DNA from: Actinomycetota bacterium
Lineage (GTDB): Bacteria; Actinomycetota; Actinomycetes; Streptosporangiales; Streptosporangiaceae
Length of the DNA: 36,834 bases
Direction: 5' to 3'
Assembly (NCBI GenBank): GCA_003168255.1
Contig: PMSU01000114.1
Location: 1-36,834, forward strand
Part shown: positions 7,082 to 14,266 of the stretch, piece after piece
Layout of the letters: each line of letters begins with the position of its first letter
Numbering within the stretch: the first letter of the stretch is position 1
Made by a program: the position numbers and the translations under genes
Notes under the pieces: model-generated
Seen by the model: the letters and a program-made list of their open reading frames with translations, nothing else
What the model was told of the DNA's origin: nothing
Database searches by the model: none

Positions 7082-8284
7082 TTATGACGCTGAGGTGTTG
7101 AGGAGTACTGCCAGGCAGACGTTGATGATCGAACCGGGGCAGAAGGTCGGTACTGCTATGTCCTGCTTGCCGTCGCCGTTGAAGTCGGCGGCGACCGGTC
7201 CTTGCGGGAACGTGCCCGTGGGGTAGGAGCCGGCCGGGACCAGGTTGCCTTGCCCGTCGCTGGCTAGCACGACTTGGCTGCTGCTCACCGTGTCGCTGGA
7301 GACGAAGTCGGCGTTCCCGTCGCCGTTGAAGTCGCCGACGGCACTGGAGATCGGGGTCAGGCCGGCGTTGTAGATCTTGGCGGGCGCGAAGTCTCCGTTG
7401 CCGTTGTTGACGTAGAGCGAGCCGGTCTGGGAGGGAGCGTTGAACTCGTCGGTCACCAGCGCGGAGTCCAAGCCGGTGCGGTTGACGTCGCCGGCGCTCA
7501 CCGATCCGGGAACGAAGGGCACGGTGGCGCTGGCGGTCAAGGTGAAGGTGCCGTTTCCGTTGCCGGCCAGCGCGAAGAACCGCTGAGCGGCGGCATCGAC
7601 TGCGAACAGGCCCATGTGCCCGCTGTTGTCGACGTTGGCGGTGACGATGGCCGAGATTCCTCCGGGGAAGCTGGACGGCACGGTGGTCAGCGGGCCGGCG
7701 GTGAAGGTGCCGTTTCCGTTGCCGAGCTCCATCTGGATGCCCAGCGGCGTCTTGATCGCCAGATCGAGCTTGCCGTCGCCGTTGAAGTCGGCTGCTACTG
7801 CGGTGTCCTGGAAGGGGGCCTGCTGGAGGATGTAGCTGCTGGCCACTGTGAATTTGCCGCCGCCCTGATTGGCGAGCAGTTCGAAGCCGGTGGCTGTGAG
7901 CACCACGATGTCGGTCCGGCCGCTGTTAGTGAACTGCCCCGTCACTACATTCTCGGTGAGCGGGGGGGTGGTGATGCTCTGACCGGGGCTCTGGAAGGTC
8001 CCGTCCCCGTTGTTGTACATGACGGTGATCGTGCTGCCCTCCCACTGGCAGGCGCACACCACATCCTGACGGCCGTTGTTGAGAAGATCGGCGGTGGCCG
8101 CGGTGTTCTCGTCCGCGCTGGGAGTGCTCCAGCTGACCCCGGTCGGGTAATAGACGGCTGGAGCAAAGCTGATCGGCGCCACGGCGACCGCGTGAGCTGG
8201 CGGTACCGCGGTGACCAGGACCGGCCCTAGGAGCAATGCGGTGACCCAGGCCAGACGGCGGGCATGACAAAGAGACCTGGACAA
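7082..8284 (-). CDS. Secreted FG-GAP/VCBS repeat protein
   Basis: The 400-residue protein has a Sec signal peptide (about 1-32, basic start, hydrophobic core, cleavage after AHA). The rest is a run of about seven FG-GAP/VCBS repeats with calcium-binding loops such as DFNGDGKLD, DFNGDGNAD and DFNGDGKQD, and recurring NGNGTFT turns. This is an extracellular beta-propeller; such proteins often bind ligands or surfaces, and no catalytic domain is attached. The start is TTG 8284, not an internal codon, because AGAGGAGA lies five bases upstream and the signal peptide begins there. It has its own candidate promoter at 8360-8389. Confidence 0.85.
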   Translation of the reverse strand: MSRSLCHARRLAWVTALLLGPVLVTAVPPAHAVAVAPISFAPAVYYPTGVSWSTPSADENTAATADLLNNGRQDVVCACQWEGSTITVMYNNGDGTFQSPGQSITTPPLTENVVTGQFTNSGRTDIVVLTATGFELLANQGGGKFTVASSYILQQAPFQDTAVAADFNGDGKLDLAIKTPLGIQMELGNGNGTFTAGPLTTVPSSFPGGISAIVTANVDNSGHMGLFAVDAAAQRFFALAGNGNGTFTLTASATVPFVPGSVSAGDVNRTGLDSALVTDEFNAPSQTGSLYVNNGNGDFAPAKIYNAGLTPISSAVGDFNGDGNADFVSSDTVSSSQVVLASDGQGNLVPAGSYPTGTFPQGPVAADFNGDGKQDIAVPTFCPGSIINVCLAVLLNTSAS

Positions 8285-8359
8285 GGGTTCTCCTCTGGGT
8301 TCGGGCCGGGCGGTCCCAGCATCCCAATAGAAATAAGCAACGTTATTCAGCTATGAAAT

Positions 8360-8389
8360 AAGGTAAGTTATCTTTCTTTGGCGTGTCAA
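8360..8389 (-). promoter_or_regulatory. Candidate promoter of the FG-GAP gene
   Basis: On the minus strand TTGACA (8384-8389) and TACCTT (8360-8365) are 18 bases apart in an AT-rich patch unusual for this DNA. The leader to the TTG start is about 70 bases and contains a loose inverted repeat, AATAA...TTATT. Confidence 0.45.
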
Positions 8390-8446
8390 GAGTGACCAGG
8401 GATGCCGTTCGCGCCGCGCCGCGCCGCGTGCTTGTGATCGCTCATC

Positions 8447-8568
8447 TCGGCCGGTCAGCGAGGGGCGGAGAGGCAGGCCTTGCCGACGTGATCTCGCCGT
8501 GCCCAGTCGACTCGTCCGAAGGTTCCCGGGTGCTTGTCTGCCGGGAGAGACTCGTTCGGGCGAGGTGT
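8447..8568 (-). pseudogene. Decayed copy of the acyl-CoA synthetase 3' end
   Basis: The minus-strand sequence translates, with defects, to 'LPADKHPGTFGRVDWARRD' followed by HVGKACLSAPR. This matches the C-terminus of the ligase encoded at 11676-13139 ('LSPYKHPRSFERVNRPLRD', then DAGKIRRSAL). The DNA aligns with 11693-11806 over its whole length with many substitutions and a few indels. Only the last 40 codons are represented. It follows tetR directly, so an old duplication or rearrangement of this operon is likely. Confidence 0.6.
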
Positions 8569-8612
8569 GTCTGCTCCGGGAACCCGCGATCCGGTGCTGC
8601 GAGTTCCGCCCA

Positions 8613-9365
8613 TCAACGGGCGGAACTCCGACCCCCCCTGGTCGTGGCTCCGGTGGTAGCCGGGCGGGATGGCCGGGTGGTCGCGCCGATGGCCGCGGCA
8701 CCGTAAAAGGAAGCCGTGATCCACTCGGCGAGGTCGGGTATCAGAGCGCGCAGGCCGGTCTCTGGCTCGTACTCGAGCACGTCGCAGGCCAGGTCACGGG
8801 TGGCATGGACGAACCCGATGAAAGCAAGCTGTGGCAGTGGTCCGAGTGAAGGGTCCTGGCGGCGAAGGGCGTCGTGCTGCTCGTGCAGGAAGGCGGCCGC
8901 GGTCAGGTACGCCGACCGCCGCCGGGCCCGGGCCCGCGGCCCAGCGCTTTCAATCTCGACGAGGAACGCCCGCGCCGCATTGGGCTCCTCCTCAAGGAGG
9001 CCAAAATACGATTCCAGCATTCCATTGATGAAATCGTCCCATTTCGGAGCCGACGGCACCAGCCTGCTCATGCGCTCGAACAGGGTGGCGGTGAACGCGT
9101 CGTAGGCGGTGACGAAGCACGCTTCTCGATCGGCGAAATGCTCGTAGAAGACGTTCGGGGAGACCCCGGCCTTCCGGGCGATCGCCGTAATCGTCGTATC
9201 CGCGTACCCCCGTTCCGCGACTAGGTCCACGATCGCGGTGAGCAGGCGAGTTCGTTGTGAGGCTTGCACCTCCTCTCGGCTGAGGCGATGGGGTCCGCGC
9301 GGCAGAGGGGTCATTTCGCCGAACATCGAGTTGCGCTGCAGCGCCTCCGGGCCCTCTGACCTCAT
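8613..9365 (-). CDS. TetR-family transcriptional regulator
   Basis: The 250-residue protein has an N-terminal HTH: 'RLLTAIVDLVAERGYADTTI', then TAIARKAGVSPNVFYEHFAD (about 58-77) and KEACF-like 'REACFVTAYD'. A helical ligand-binding region follows to about 225, and the last 20 residues are Ser/Thr/Arg-rich. No effector can be named. It is the last gene of the apparent operon ligase-lipase-lipase-tetR (61-base gap), so it probably senses a lipid or acyl-CoA and represses the promoter ahead of the ligase. The start is uncertain: ATGs at 9365, 9326 and 9314 all lack a strong ribosome binding site. Confidence 0.85.
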   Translation of the reverse strand: MRSEGPEALQRNSMFGEMTPLPRGPHRLSREEVQASQRTRLLTAIVDLVAERGYADTTITAIARKAGVSPNVFYEHFADREACFVTAYDAFTATLFERMSRLVPSAPKWDDFINGMLESYFGLLEEEPNAARAFLVEIESAGPRARARRRSAYLTAAAFLHEQHDALRRQDPSLGPLPQLAFIGFVHATRDLACDVLEYEPETGLRALIPDLAEWITASFYGAAAIGATTRPSRPATTGATTRGGRSSAR

Positions 9366-9426
9366 GCTGAGGAGGATACCGGCCAGGTATGGCGGCCCCT
9401 TGGCGCTGAAGTGCGATGTTGGCTGA

Positions 9427-10665
9427 TCACGATGTGGGGAACTGCCCGCAGTTGTTCACCACAGGCGCTCCGTCGAAGCGGGAGCTGAGGAACGCGATGG
9501 CCCCGGGTGCGCCGGTTATGGTCTCGCTGATGTGCTCGCCAACCAGATCCTCGACGTGGTCGACAGGGACTCCCGCCGCGCAGTAGCGGGCCATGAGCTG
9601 GCGGTCATCGGACAGCGGCGCGTATTCGTCTAGGACGGCGTGGTAGTCGTACACGGGAGCCGACGGATTCCCGGCGAACCCGAGCGGGCTGTCGCCGGCC
9701 AGCAGTGCGTCCAGCGTCGGATTGTTGATCGTGTTGGGAGCGGCCTGGTACTCGTTGAGGGAAGCGAAGGGAAATTGGATTGCGGCGGCGTTGATGCAGT
9801 CGCTCTGTCCCGCGGCCATCGCGGCCTGGCCTGCCGCGTTGAGGTACTGGCTGATGTCGGCGCTGGGGAATGACCGGTCAATTCCGATGATGCCGACGAC
9901 AAGCGCACCGCCGAGGACGGAGCCGCTGAAGTCTGCCAGGGTGGCCTTGATGCTGGCCACTTCGCCGCCGAGCGCGATGCCGGCCAGATGCAGTTCGGGT
10001 GCGTAGGCGGGCTGCATCTGGGCGGCCACTGAGGTAGCGAACGCCCCGCCGGAGTACCCCCACATCCCGATCGGTGCCGCCGGGGATACCTGGGCTGGAG
10101 CGAAGCTGCGGGTGGCGCGGATGGCGTCGAGCACGCCGTGCGCCTCTCCCGTGGCGCCCAGGAACGCGGAGTCGGGTCCCTCGTAGTCGGGCACGGTCAC
10201 CGCCCAGCCTTGCAGGAGAGCCAGGGCGATCAGGCCGGTCTCCAGCTCGGCGTTGGAGCCGAGCGAGGGCAAGCCGGTTTGCAGCGCGTATGACGGCGAG
10301 CAGTCCAGGCCAACGCCGTCTTCGGCGACCTGGTAGGACAGGAGCGGCCGAGGGCCGGGGCCGAGCCAGGGGGCAAGGGGCACCAGGACCGTGGTGACGT
10401 CCGCAGTGGGCTGGTTCTGGTTGTCCAGGGTCTTGTACTGGACCTGCCAGGCGGCAGCGGGCATGGGCAGGCTGTAGAAGCTGGCGTTCACCGGCCGTGA
10501 CGCGAGCACGGTTCCGTTAGGCAGTCCGGCGATGCCGGTCGGCACGGCATAGAAGGGGTCCTGCGTGGGGGGCGTGACGCTCGCCGCGCTGGCCGGCTGT
10601 ATTGCGATCACGGCGGCCAGAAAGCCAGTCAAGGCAGTCGCGACCGCCAGCATGCGAGTGCGCAT
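9427..10665 (-). CDS. Secreted lipase, LIP (secretory lipase) family
   Basis: The 412-residue product has a signal peptide (about 1-28, cleavage near ASA). It is an alpha/beta hydrolase of the secretory lipase family, first known from Candida and common in actinobacteria. The nucleophile is Ser205 in 'GMWGYSGGAFATS'; Asp346 in VLDEYAP and His378 in VGEHIS are the probable other triad members. 'GWAVTVPDYEGPDSAF' is the family's conserved segment before the nucleophile. It should hydrolyse extracellular acylglycerols or esters. ATG 10665 follows GAGGAGG by six bases. It lies 16 bases behind the next lipase gene in the same operon. Confidence 0.87.
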   Translation of the reverse strand: MRTRMLAVATALTGFLAAVIAIQPASAASVTPPTQDPFYAVPTGIAGLPNGTVLASRPVNASFYSLPMPAAAWQVQYKTLDNQNQPTADVTTVLVPLAPWLGPGPRPLLSYQVAEDGVGLDCSPSYALQTGLPSLGSNAELETGLIALALLQGWAVTVPDYEGPDSAFLGATGEAHGVLDAIRATRSFAPAQVSPAAPIGMWGYSGGAFATSVAAQMQPAYAPELHLAGIALGGEVASIKATLADFSGSVLGGALVVGIIGIDRSFPSADISQYLNAAGQAAMAAGQSDCINAAAIQFPFASLNEYQAAPNTINNPTLDALLAGDSPLGFAGNPSAPVYDYHAVLDEYAPLSDDRQLMARYCAAGVPVDHVEDLVGEHISETITGAPGAIAFLSSRFDGAPVVNNCGQFPTS

Positions 10666-10681
10666 GGGGTGCCTCCTCGAT

Positions 10682-11611
10682 CTAGGAGCTAAGTGAGCAC
10701 GGCGGGGTGACGGCCTGTGCGGGATCCAGGGCGTTGGCGATCATGGCGACCGCGGTGGCGTTGTAGGGGATCGTCTCGTGATCCGGCCAGGCCAGTGGGC
10801 ATGCGTCTTGCACCCACTCGAGGCTGGCGTTGGTGACGGGCGGGGTGACGTAGTCCGAGATGTAGCTGATCTCGTCCGCGTGGGAGGTGATCTCCACGTA
10901 GCGCACTCCCGGGCTGGTCCCGTAGTCGACGGCATTCAGTTTCGCCCAGTACGCGGGATCGTCGAAGAGTTGCAGGAAAGGCAGGGTGGCCGCATTGACC
11001 CCGGCTATCGCTTGGGTTACCACCGGCGGGGCCTCTCCCAGCAGCAGGTTCGCGAGGTCTCCGAGGTTGTCGCCGCCCGCCACCGCCCAGGGCGAGGCGA
11101 GGAGGACCATAGTGTTGACCTCGTTCGCGCCGCCCAGCTCCTGGATGAACTCGCGGCTGATGACCCCGCCTTGAGAATGGCCGACCATATCGACCTTCGA
11201 GGCGCCGGTCGCGGCGAGTACCTGGTTGACGAAGGCGGCTACCTGGGCGGCCGATTGGTCGAGGTCAGCGATGCCTCCGATGACGGGCGAGACGCTGGGG
11301 TCGACGCCGTAGGTGAGGGCGAACACGCAGTAGCCCTGGTTCTTCAGGTACGGCGACAGGTCGATCCAGTTGAGTTCCGCGGTCGAAGCCGTCTGATGCA
11401 CTAGGACTACTGGGTAAGGGTGCGCGGCGGTCGGCTTGCACGACCAGTCGTTGGCTCCGGGCGGGCTGGCGGTGAGCTGGGAACCGCCGACGAGATAGGC
11501 ATATGGGGCGCCGTAGGTGATGGGCAGCGGGGCGGCGGCGGCGGGCGAGACGCTGGCAAGCGCGACCACGGTCCCGGCGATGGCCGTTGCGAGCCACCGT
11601 GGGTTATGCAT
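10682..11611 (-). CDS. Secreted triacylglycerol lipase, Lipase_2/EstA-like
   Basis: The 309-residue protein has a signal peptide (about 1-27, cleavage after AAA). It contains 'NQGYCVFALTYG', 'VDMVGHSQGGVISREF' with nucleophile Ser146, Asp246 in SHADEISY and His278 in WPDHETIPY, a complete triad for the Lipase_2 family of Streptomyces-type lipases. One oddity is at the oxyanion loop: the usual VLVHGT is VLVHQT (Gln73). Two Cys in the first 100 residues and one late pair may form disulfides. ATG 11611 has AAGGGAG seven bases upstream. Position between ligase and the other lipase suggests joint breakdown of an extracellular ester. Confidence 0.85.
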   Translation of the reverse strand: MHNPRWLATAIAGTVVALASVSPAAAAPLPITYGAPYAYLVGGSQLTASPPGANDWSCKPTAAHPYPVVLVHQTASTAELNWIDLSPYLKNQGYCVFALTYGVDPSVSPVIGGIADLDQSAAQVAAFVNQVLAATGASKVDMVGHSQGGVISREFIQELGGANEVNTMVLLASPWAVAGGDNLGDLANLLLGEAPPVVTQAIAGVNAATLPFLQLFDDPAYWAKLNAVDYGTSPGVRYVEITSHADEISYISDYVTPPVTNASLEWVQDACPLAWPDHETIPYNATAVAMIANALDPAQAVTPPCSLSS

Positions 11612-11675
11612 GCTGGCTCCCTTGATGGATGGTGTCGGCGGTTGCGGCGGGTGACCCGCCGGTGGCAGGCGTGGC

Positions 11676-13139
11676 TCACCGCCGGCCGGGCCGGTCGGCG
11701 AGGGCGGAGCGGCGGATCTTGCCGGCGTCGTCTCGCAGCGGGCGGTTCACCCGTTCGAAGCTTCGCGGGTGTTTGTACGGGGAGAGCCGTTCGGCCAGGT
11801 GCCGTCCGAGGGCGTCGTCGCTGACGTCTTCACTCAGGTGGACCAGCGCGTGAGGGACCTGGCCGAGATCGGTGTGGGCTATCCCGATGACGCAGGAGTC
11901 AATCACCGCGGGGTGTTCAGCCAGAGCCGCTTCTACCTCGGCGGGGTACACGTTGGATCCGCCTACCAGCAGCATGTCGGTGTCGCGATCGGCGAGGTAG
12001 AGGTAACCTTCGGCGTCGACGCTGCCCATGTCGCCCAGCGTCTCCCAGCCGTCCTCGCCGGCCCTTGCCCGCGAACCGACATAGTGGTACGTGGTCGCGG
12101 CCGATGGGCCCCGGCGCATCCATACGGTGCCCACCTGGCCCGGAGCCGGGCGTGTGCCGTCTGCGCCGCGTATCTCGATCTCGCCGACGACCGGACGGCC
12201 CACCGAACCCCGATGCGCCAGCCATTCCGCCCCATCGATGAGGGTCACCGCTTGCGCCTCGGTACCGCTGTAAAGCTCCAGGATGCGCTCGGGGCCGAGC
12301 CAGTCGATCCAGGCTTGCTTGAGCCACACCGGGCACGGGGCGGCGGTGTGGAAGACGACCCGCAGGGACGTGAGATCGTAGCCCAGGCGTTCGGCGGGAT
12401 CGAGCCGCCAGATACGGGACATCATGGTCGGTACCGCGTACATCCAGTCGACCCCACGCTGCTCGACGAGGCGAAGCGACTCGGAGGCATCGAAGCGGGG
12501 CATCACCACCACGTGGCAGCCGGTCGCCAGCGCGGCCATGGCGAAGATGAACGGGCCGTTGTGATGCAGTGGTCCTGTCGCTAGATGCACCCCGTCGGGC
12601 TGCATCCGCGCAAACGCCGCATAGATCTGAAGCGCCTCGGCGCTAGCCTCTTCCCCCGCCACGATCAGCTTCGGCCGACCGGTGCTGCCACCCGACGTGG
12701 GGGCCTTGAGGGATCGGGCCACGTGCGGCTGGAGCGGCCCGTCGGGAATCGCCGCGGCCGGCTCGAAACCAGGCGGGAGCGCCGGGACACCTTCGCCGGA
12801 CGGGTCATCGATCCCGATCAGAAGGCTGGGCTGGGCCAGGTCGATGATGCCCTCGCGCTCGACCGGCGGCATATGGTGAGATACCGGCTGGGGGATGGCA
12901 CCCGCCTTCCACACCGCCACCGTCGCCTCGACGAACTCGATGCCGTTGGGCAGGGCGATCGTGACCATGGTGTCGGGACGCAGCCCCTGGGCGAGGTAGG
13001 CCCGGGCGAGGCGGTTGGTGCGGGACTCCAGTTCCGCCCGCGTGAGCGTGCGGTTCCCGAAGGTCAGTGCGGGCCGGTGCGGATGGGTGACTGCCAAGCT
13101 CTCGAGCGCGACACCGATCGCAGTCAGAGCCTGGCTCAT
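11676..13139 (-). CDS. AMP-dependent acyl-CoA synthetase (ANL superfamily)
   Basis: The 487-residue enzyme would activate a carboxylic acid to its CoA thioester with ATP. The phosphate loop is 'PTSGGSTGRPKLI', with the extra Gly seen in bile-acid/steroid-type ligases. 'ELYSGTEAQAVTLI', 'GWETLGDMGSVDAEGYLYLA' followed by DRDTDMLL, and 'SNVYPAEVEAALAEHPAVID' are the A5, A7-A8 and hinge motifs. The C-terminal catalytic Lys is in AGKIRRSAL. ATG 13139 is chosen because family similarity starts at 'MSQALTAIG'; the frame is open to 13388 but passes through promoter DNA. It heads the operon with two secreted lipases and tetR, so it probably activates the acid that they release. Confidence 0.88.
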   Translation of the reverse strand: MSQALTAIGVALESLAVTHPHRPALTFGNRTLTRAELESRTNRLARAYLAQGLRPDTMVTIALPNGIEFVEATVAVWKAGAIPQPVSHHMPPVEREGIIDLAQPSLLIGIDDPSGEGVPALPPGFEPAAAIPDGPLQPHVARSLKAPTSGGSTGRPKLIVAGEEASAEALQIYAAFARMQPDGVHLATGPLHHNGPFIFAMAALATGCHVVVMPRFDASESLRLVEQRGVDWMYAVPTMMSRIWRLDPAERLGYDLTSLRVVFHTAAPCPVWLKQAWIDWLGPERILELYSGTEAQAVTLIDGAEWLAHRGSVGRPVVGEIEIRGADGTRPAPGQVGTVWMRRGPSAATTYHYVGSRARAGEDGWETLGDMGSVDAEGYLYLADRDTDMLLVGGSNVYPAEVEAALAEHPAVIDSCVIGIAHTDLGQVPHALVHLSEDVSDDALGRHLAERLSPYKHPRSFERVNRPLRDDAGKIRRSALADRPGRR

Positions 13140-13172
13140 CGCGTTCCCAACTCTTGGTGTGGTCCCAGAGTG

Positions 13173-13188
13173 ATATAACGGATCATAT
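13173..13188. promoter_or_regulatory. Candidate TetR operator
   Basis: ATATAACGGATCATAT is an imperfect palindrome (ATAT arms plus one inner pair, five of eight positions matching) that begins at the -10 box and covers the expected transcription start. A repressor here would block the promoter. The link to the tetR gene at the end of the operon is inferred from position only. Confidence 0.35.
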
Positions 13189-13214
13189 TCTACTTGCCGG
13201 TTCGAGGCTGTCAA
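13187..13214 (-). promoter_or_regulatory. Promoter of the ligase-lipase-tetR operon
   Basis: On the minus strand TTGACA (13209-13214) and TAGAAT (13187-13192) are 16 bases apart. Both hexamers are near consensus, and the start codon lies about 45 bases from the expected transcription start. Confidence 0.6.
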
Positions 13215-13292
13215 CCTGCCAAGCCCCGCCCCGGCTACGCTAGCTTCGCCATCGCCGAGCCTCCCCTGAAGCTGGTCCTGCTCGAAGGCGGC
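13209..13292 (+). pseudogene. ArsI/CadI-type glyoxalase-fold fragment
   Basis: A 28-residue stretch reads QPAKPRPGYASFAIAEPPLK then LVLLEGG. This is the strongly conserved middle of the ArsI/CadI family (cadmium-induced protein, C-As lyase), usually EPAKVRPGYANFAIAEPPLKL. The rest of the gene is gone on both sides. It overlaps the -35 box of the ligase operon promoter, so that promoter seems to have been set up at a recombination boundary. Confidence 0.55.
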
Positions 13293-13343
13293 GCACCGGC
13301 ACCGGGAAGGCGGCCCGGAGACGCCTTCTTCCGCATCGTTTCC

Positions 13344-13397
13344 AAGATCGATGTGACGGAGCCCCCCACCGGTGGTAGGCCCTGCCACATCGATCTT
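13344..13397. repeat. Nested inverted repeat
   Basis: AAGATCGATGTG (13344-13355) and its exact complement CACATCGATCTT (13386-13397) flank a 30-base centre that itself contains the perfect palindrome CCACCGGTGG (13366-13375). The element sits between the ArsI relic and unassigned DNA and is not placed like a terminator of any intact gene. Confidence 0.6.
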
Positions 13398-13909
13398 CGG
13401 CGGCGCTCCGGGGAACGCGGCTCACGGGGTCGGTGGTGCCGGTGTGACGGGAGTAGTCCGGCCGGCCGGGTCCGCGGGCACCGCACGATCGCCCGGGATC
13501 AGGAAACAACGGTTTATTCCACGACGTGTCCCTACCGCCCACTCCTGGGCGTGCGGCGACGTTTACGCGGCTCAGCCAGCACCCGTCCTATCCCCCCTTG
13601 TGCCCGGCTTCACCGAGCTCAGGGCAATAGCACGCCATCGGGGTGGCGATCGACCTCTTGGCGGGCGGCGTCCCGCCAGAGAAGTTCCGCGTTCGCCGGC
13701 GAATCTGGTCGAGCATGCCAGCCGAGGCCGACCCGGCGATGATCGTGCCAGCGGGACTGACCGCCCTGGTCAGGCAGGCCAGGCGCGGCCGGTGCCGACG
13801 CCGGCCGAGGAGGACTGGCTGAGCACCTGCACCTGCACCTGCACCTGCACCTGCCAGAGCGTCCTTGTTCGGTAGTCTCCGATCATGCCCGGCAGGCGGT
13901 CACGCCGCA
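13398..13909. other. Intergenic stretch without a recognised gene
   Basis: Open frames here are short, overlapping and without ribosome binding sites or family resemblance. The stretch contains a tandem hexamer repeat (13824-13853) just before the tRNA-Ser fragment. Confidence 0.4.
13824..13853 (+). repeat. Five tandem copies of CACCTG
   Basis: The hexamer CACCTG occurs five times in perfect tandem, 57 bases before the tRNA-Ser repeat. It codes for nothing recognisable and is a likely slippage site. Confidence 0.9.
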
Positions 13910-13964
13910 CTGCTAATGCGGTTTGGGTCCTGCCCATCCGGGGTTCAAATCCCCGAGCCTCCGC
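13910..13964 (+). repeat. tRNA-Ser(GCU) 3' half, left copy of a 55-bp direct repeat
   Basis: The sequence runs from the anticodon arm (loop with GCT) through the long variable arm, a T arm with CGGGG/CCCCG stem and loop TTCAAAT, to acceptor strand AGCCTCC and discriminator G. A whole gene would need GGAGGCT about 55 bases upstream; that and the D arm are missing, so this is not a functional tRNA. An identical copy in the same orientation lies at 33374-33428. The identity begins at the anticodon arm, the usual crossover region of tRNA-targeting integrases. Confidence 0.75.
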
Positions 13965-13980
13965 TCGAATTACCCTTCTG

Positions 13981-14016
13981 AACAGGGAGCTTGCGAATTG
14001 GCGCAAGCTCCCTGTT
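13981..14016 (+). terminator. Strong hairpin after the tRNA-Ser fragment
   Basis: A 15-bp perfect stem (13981-13995 with 14002-14016) closes a six-base loop. There is only a very short T run after it, as is common for actinobacterial terminators. The position is that of a tRNA terminator or part of an attachment region. Confidence 0.6.
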
Positions 14017-14266
14017 TGCTGCTGTGGCCCCTTCTGAGCCCTCTGCTGGCCCATTGCTGGCCCCAACGGCCCCAACGGCGCGCAGACGGTTCTGCCGGGT
14101 GCGGCGCGGCACGAACGCGGAGATGGGGGTCGCTGCTGCCCTGGCCAGCTCCCTCCGCGGATCGCCCCGCACCCATAAGGTGCGCGCACCAGCACCGCCC
14201 GCCATCGTGCAAAACCCCAGGTCAGAGCCGCAGAAAAGCAGCCGACACCGCACCTGGCCTAGGCGC

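Noticed and set aside
13140..13388. N-terminal extension of the acyl-CoA synthetase to 13388
   Set aside because: The extension passes through the promoter, operator and the ArsI relic, and family similarity begins only at ATG 13139.
13824..13853. CACCTG hexamer run as a CRISPR or VNTR gene feature
   Set aside because: Five short perfect hexamers with no spacers and no coding context; only a simple tandem repeat.
13880..13969. Complete tRNA-Ser gene
   Set aside because: The anticodon, variable and T arms are present, but the 5' acceptor strand GGAGGCT and the D arm are missing upstream in both copies.
13770..14195. Minus-strand frame with the phrase EARGFEPRMG, and its twin at 32931-33470
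   Set aside because: The shared phrase is the antisense translation of the tRNA-Ser fragment, a common annotation artefact. No ribosome binding site or family supports either frame.
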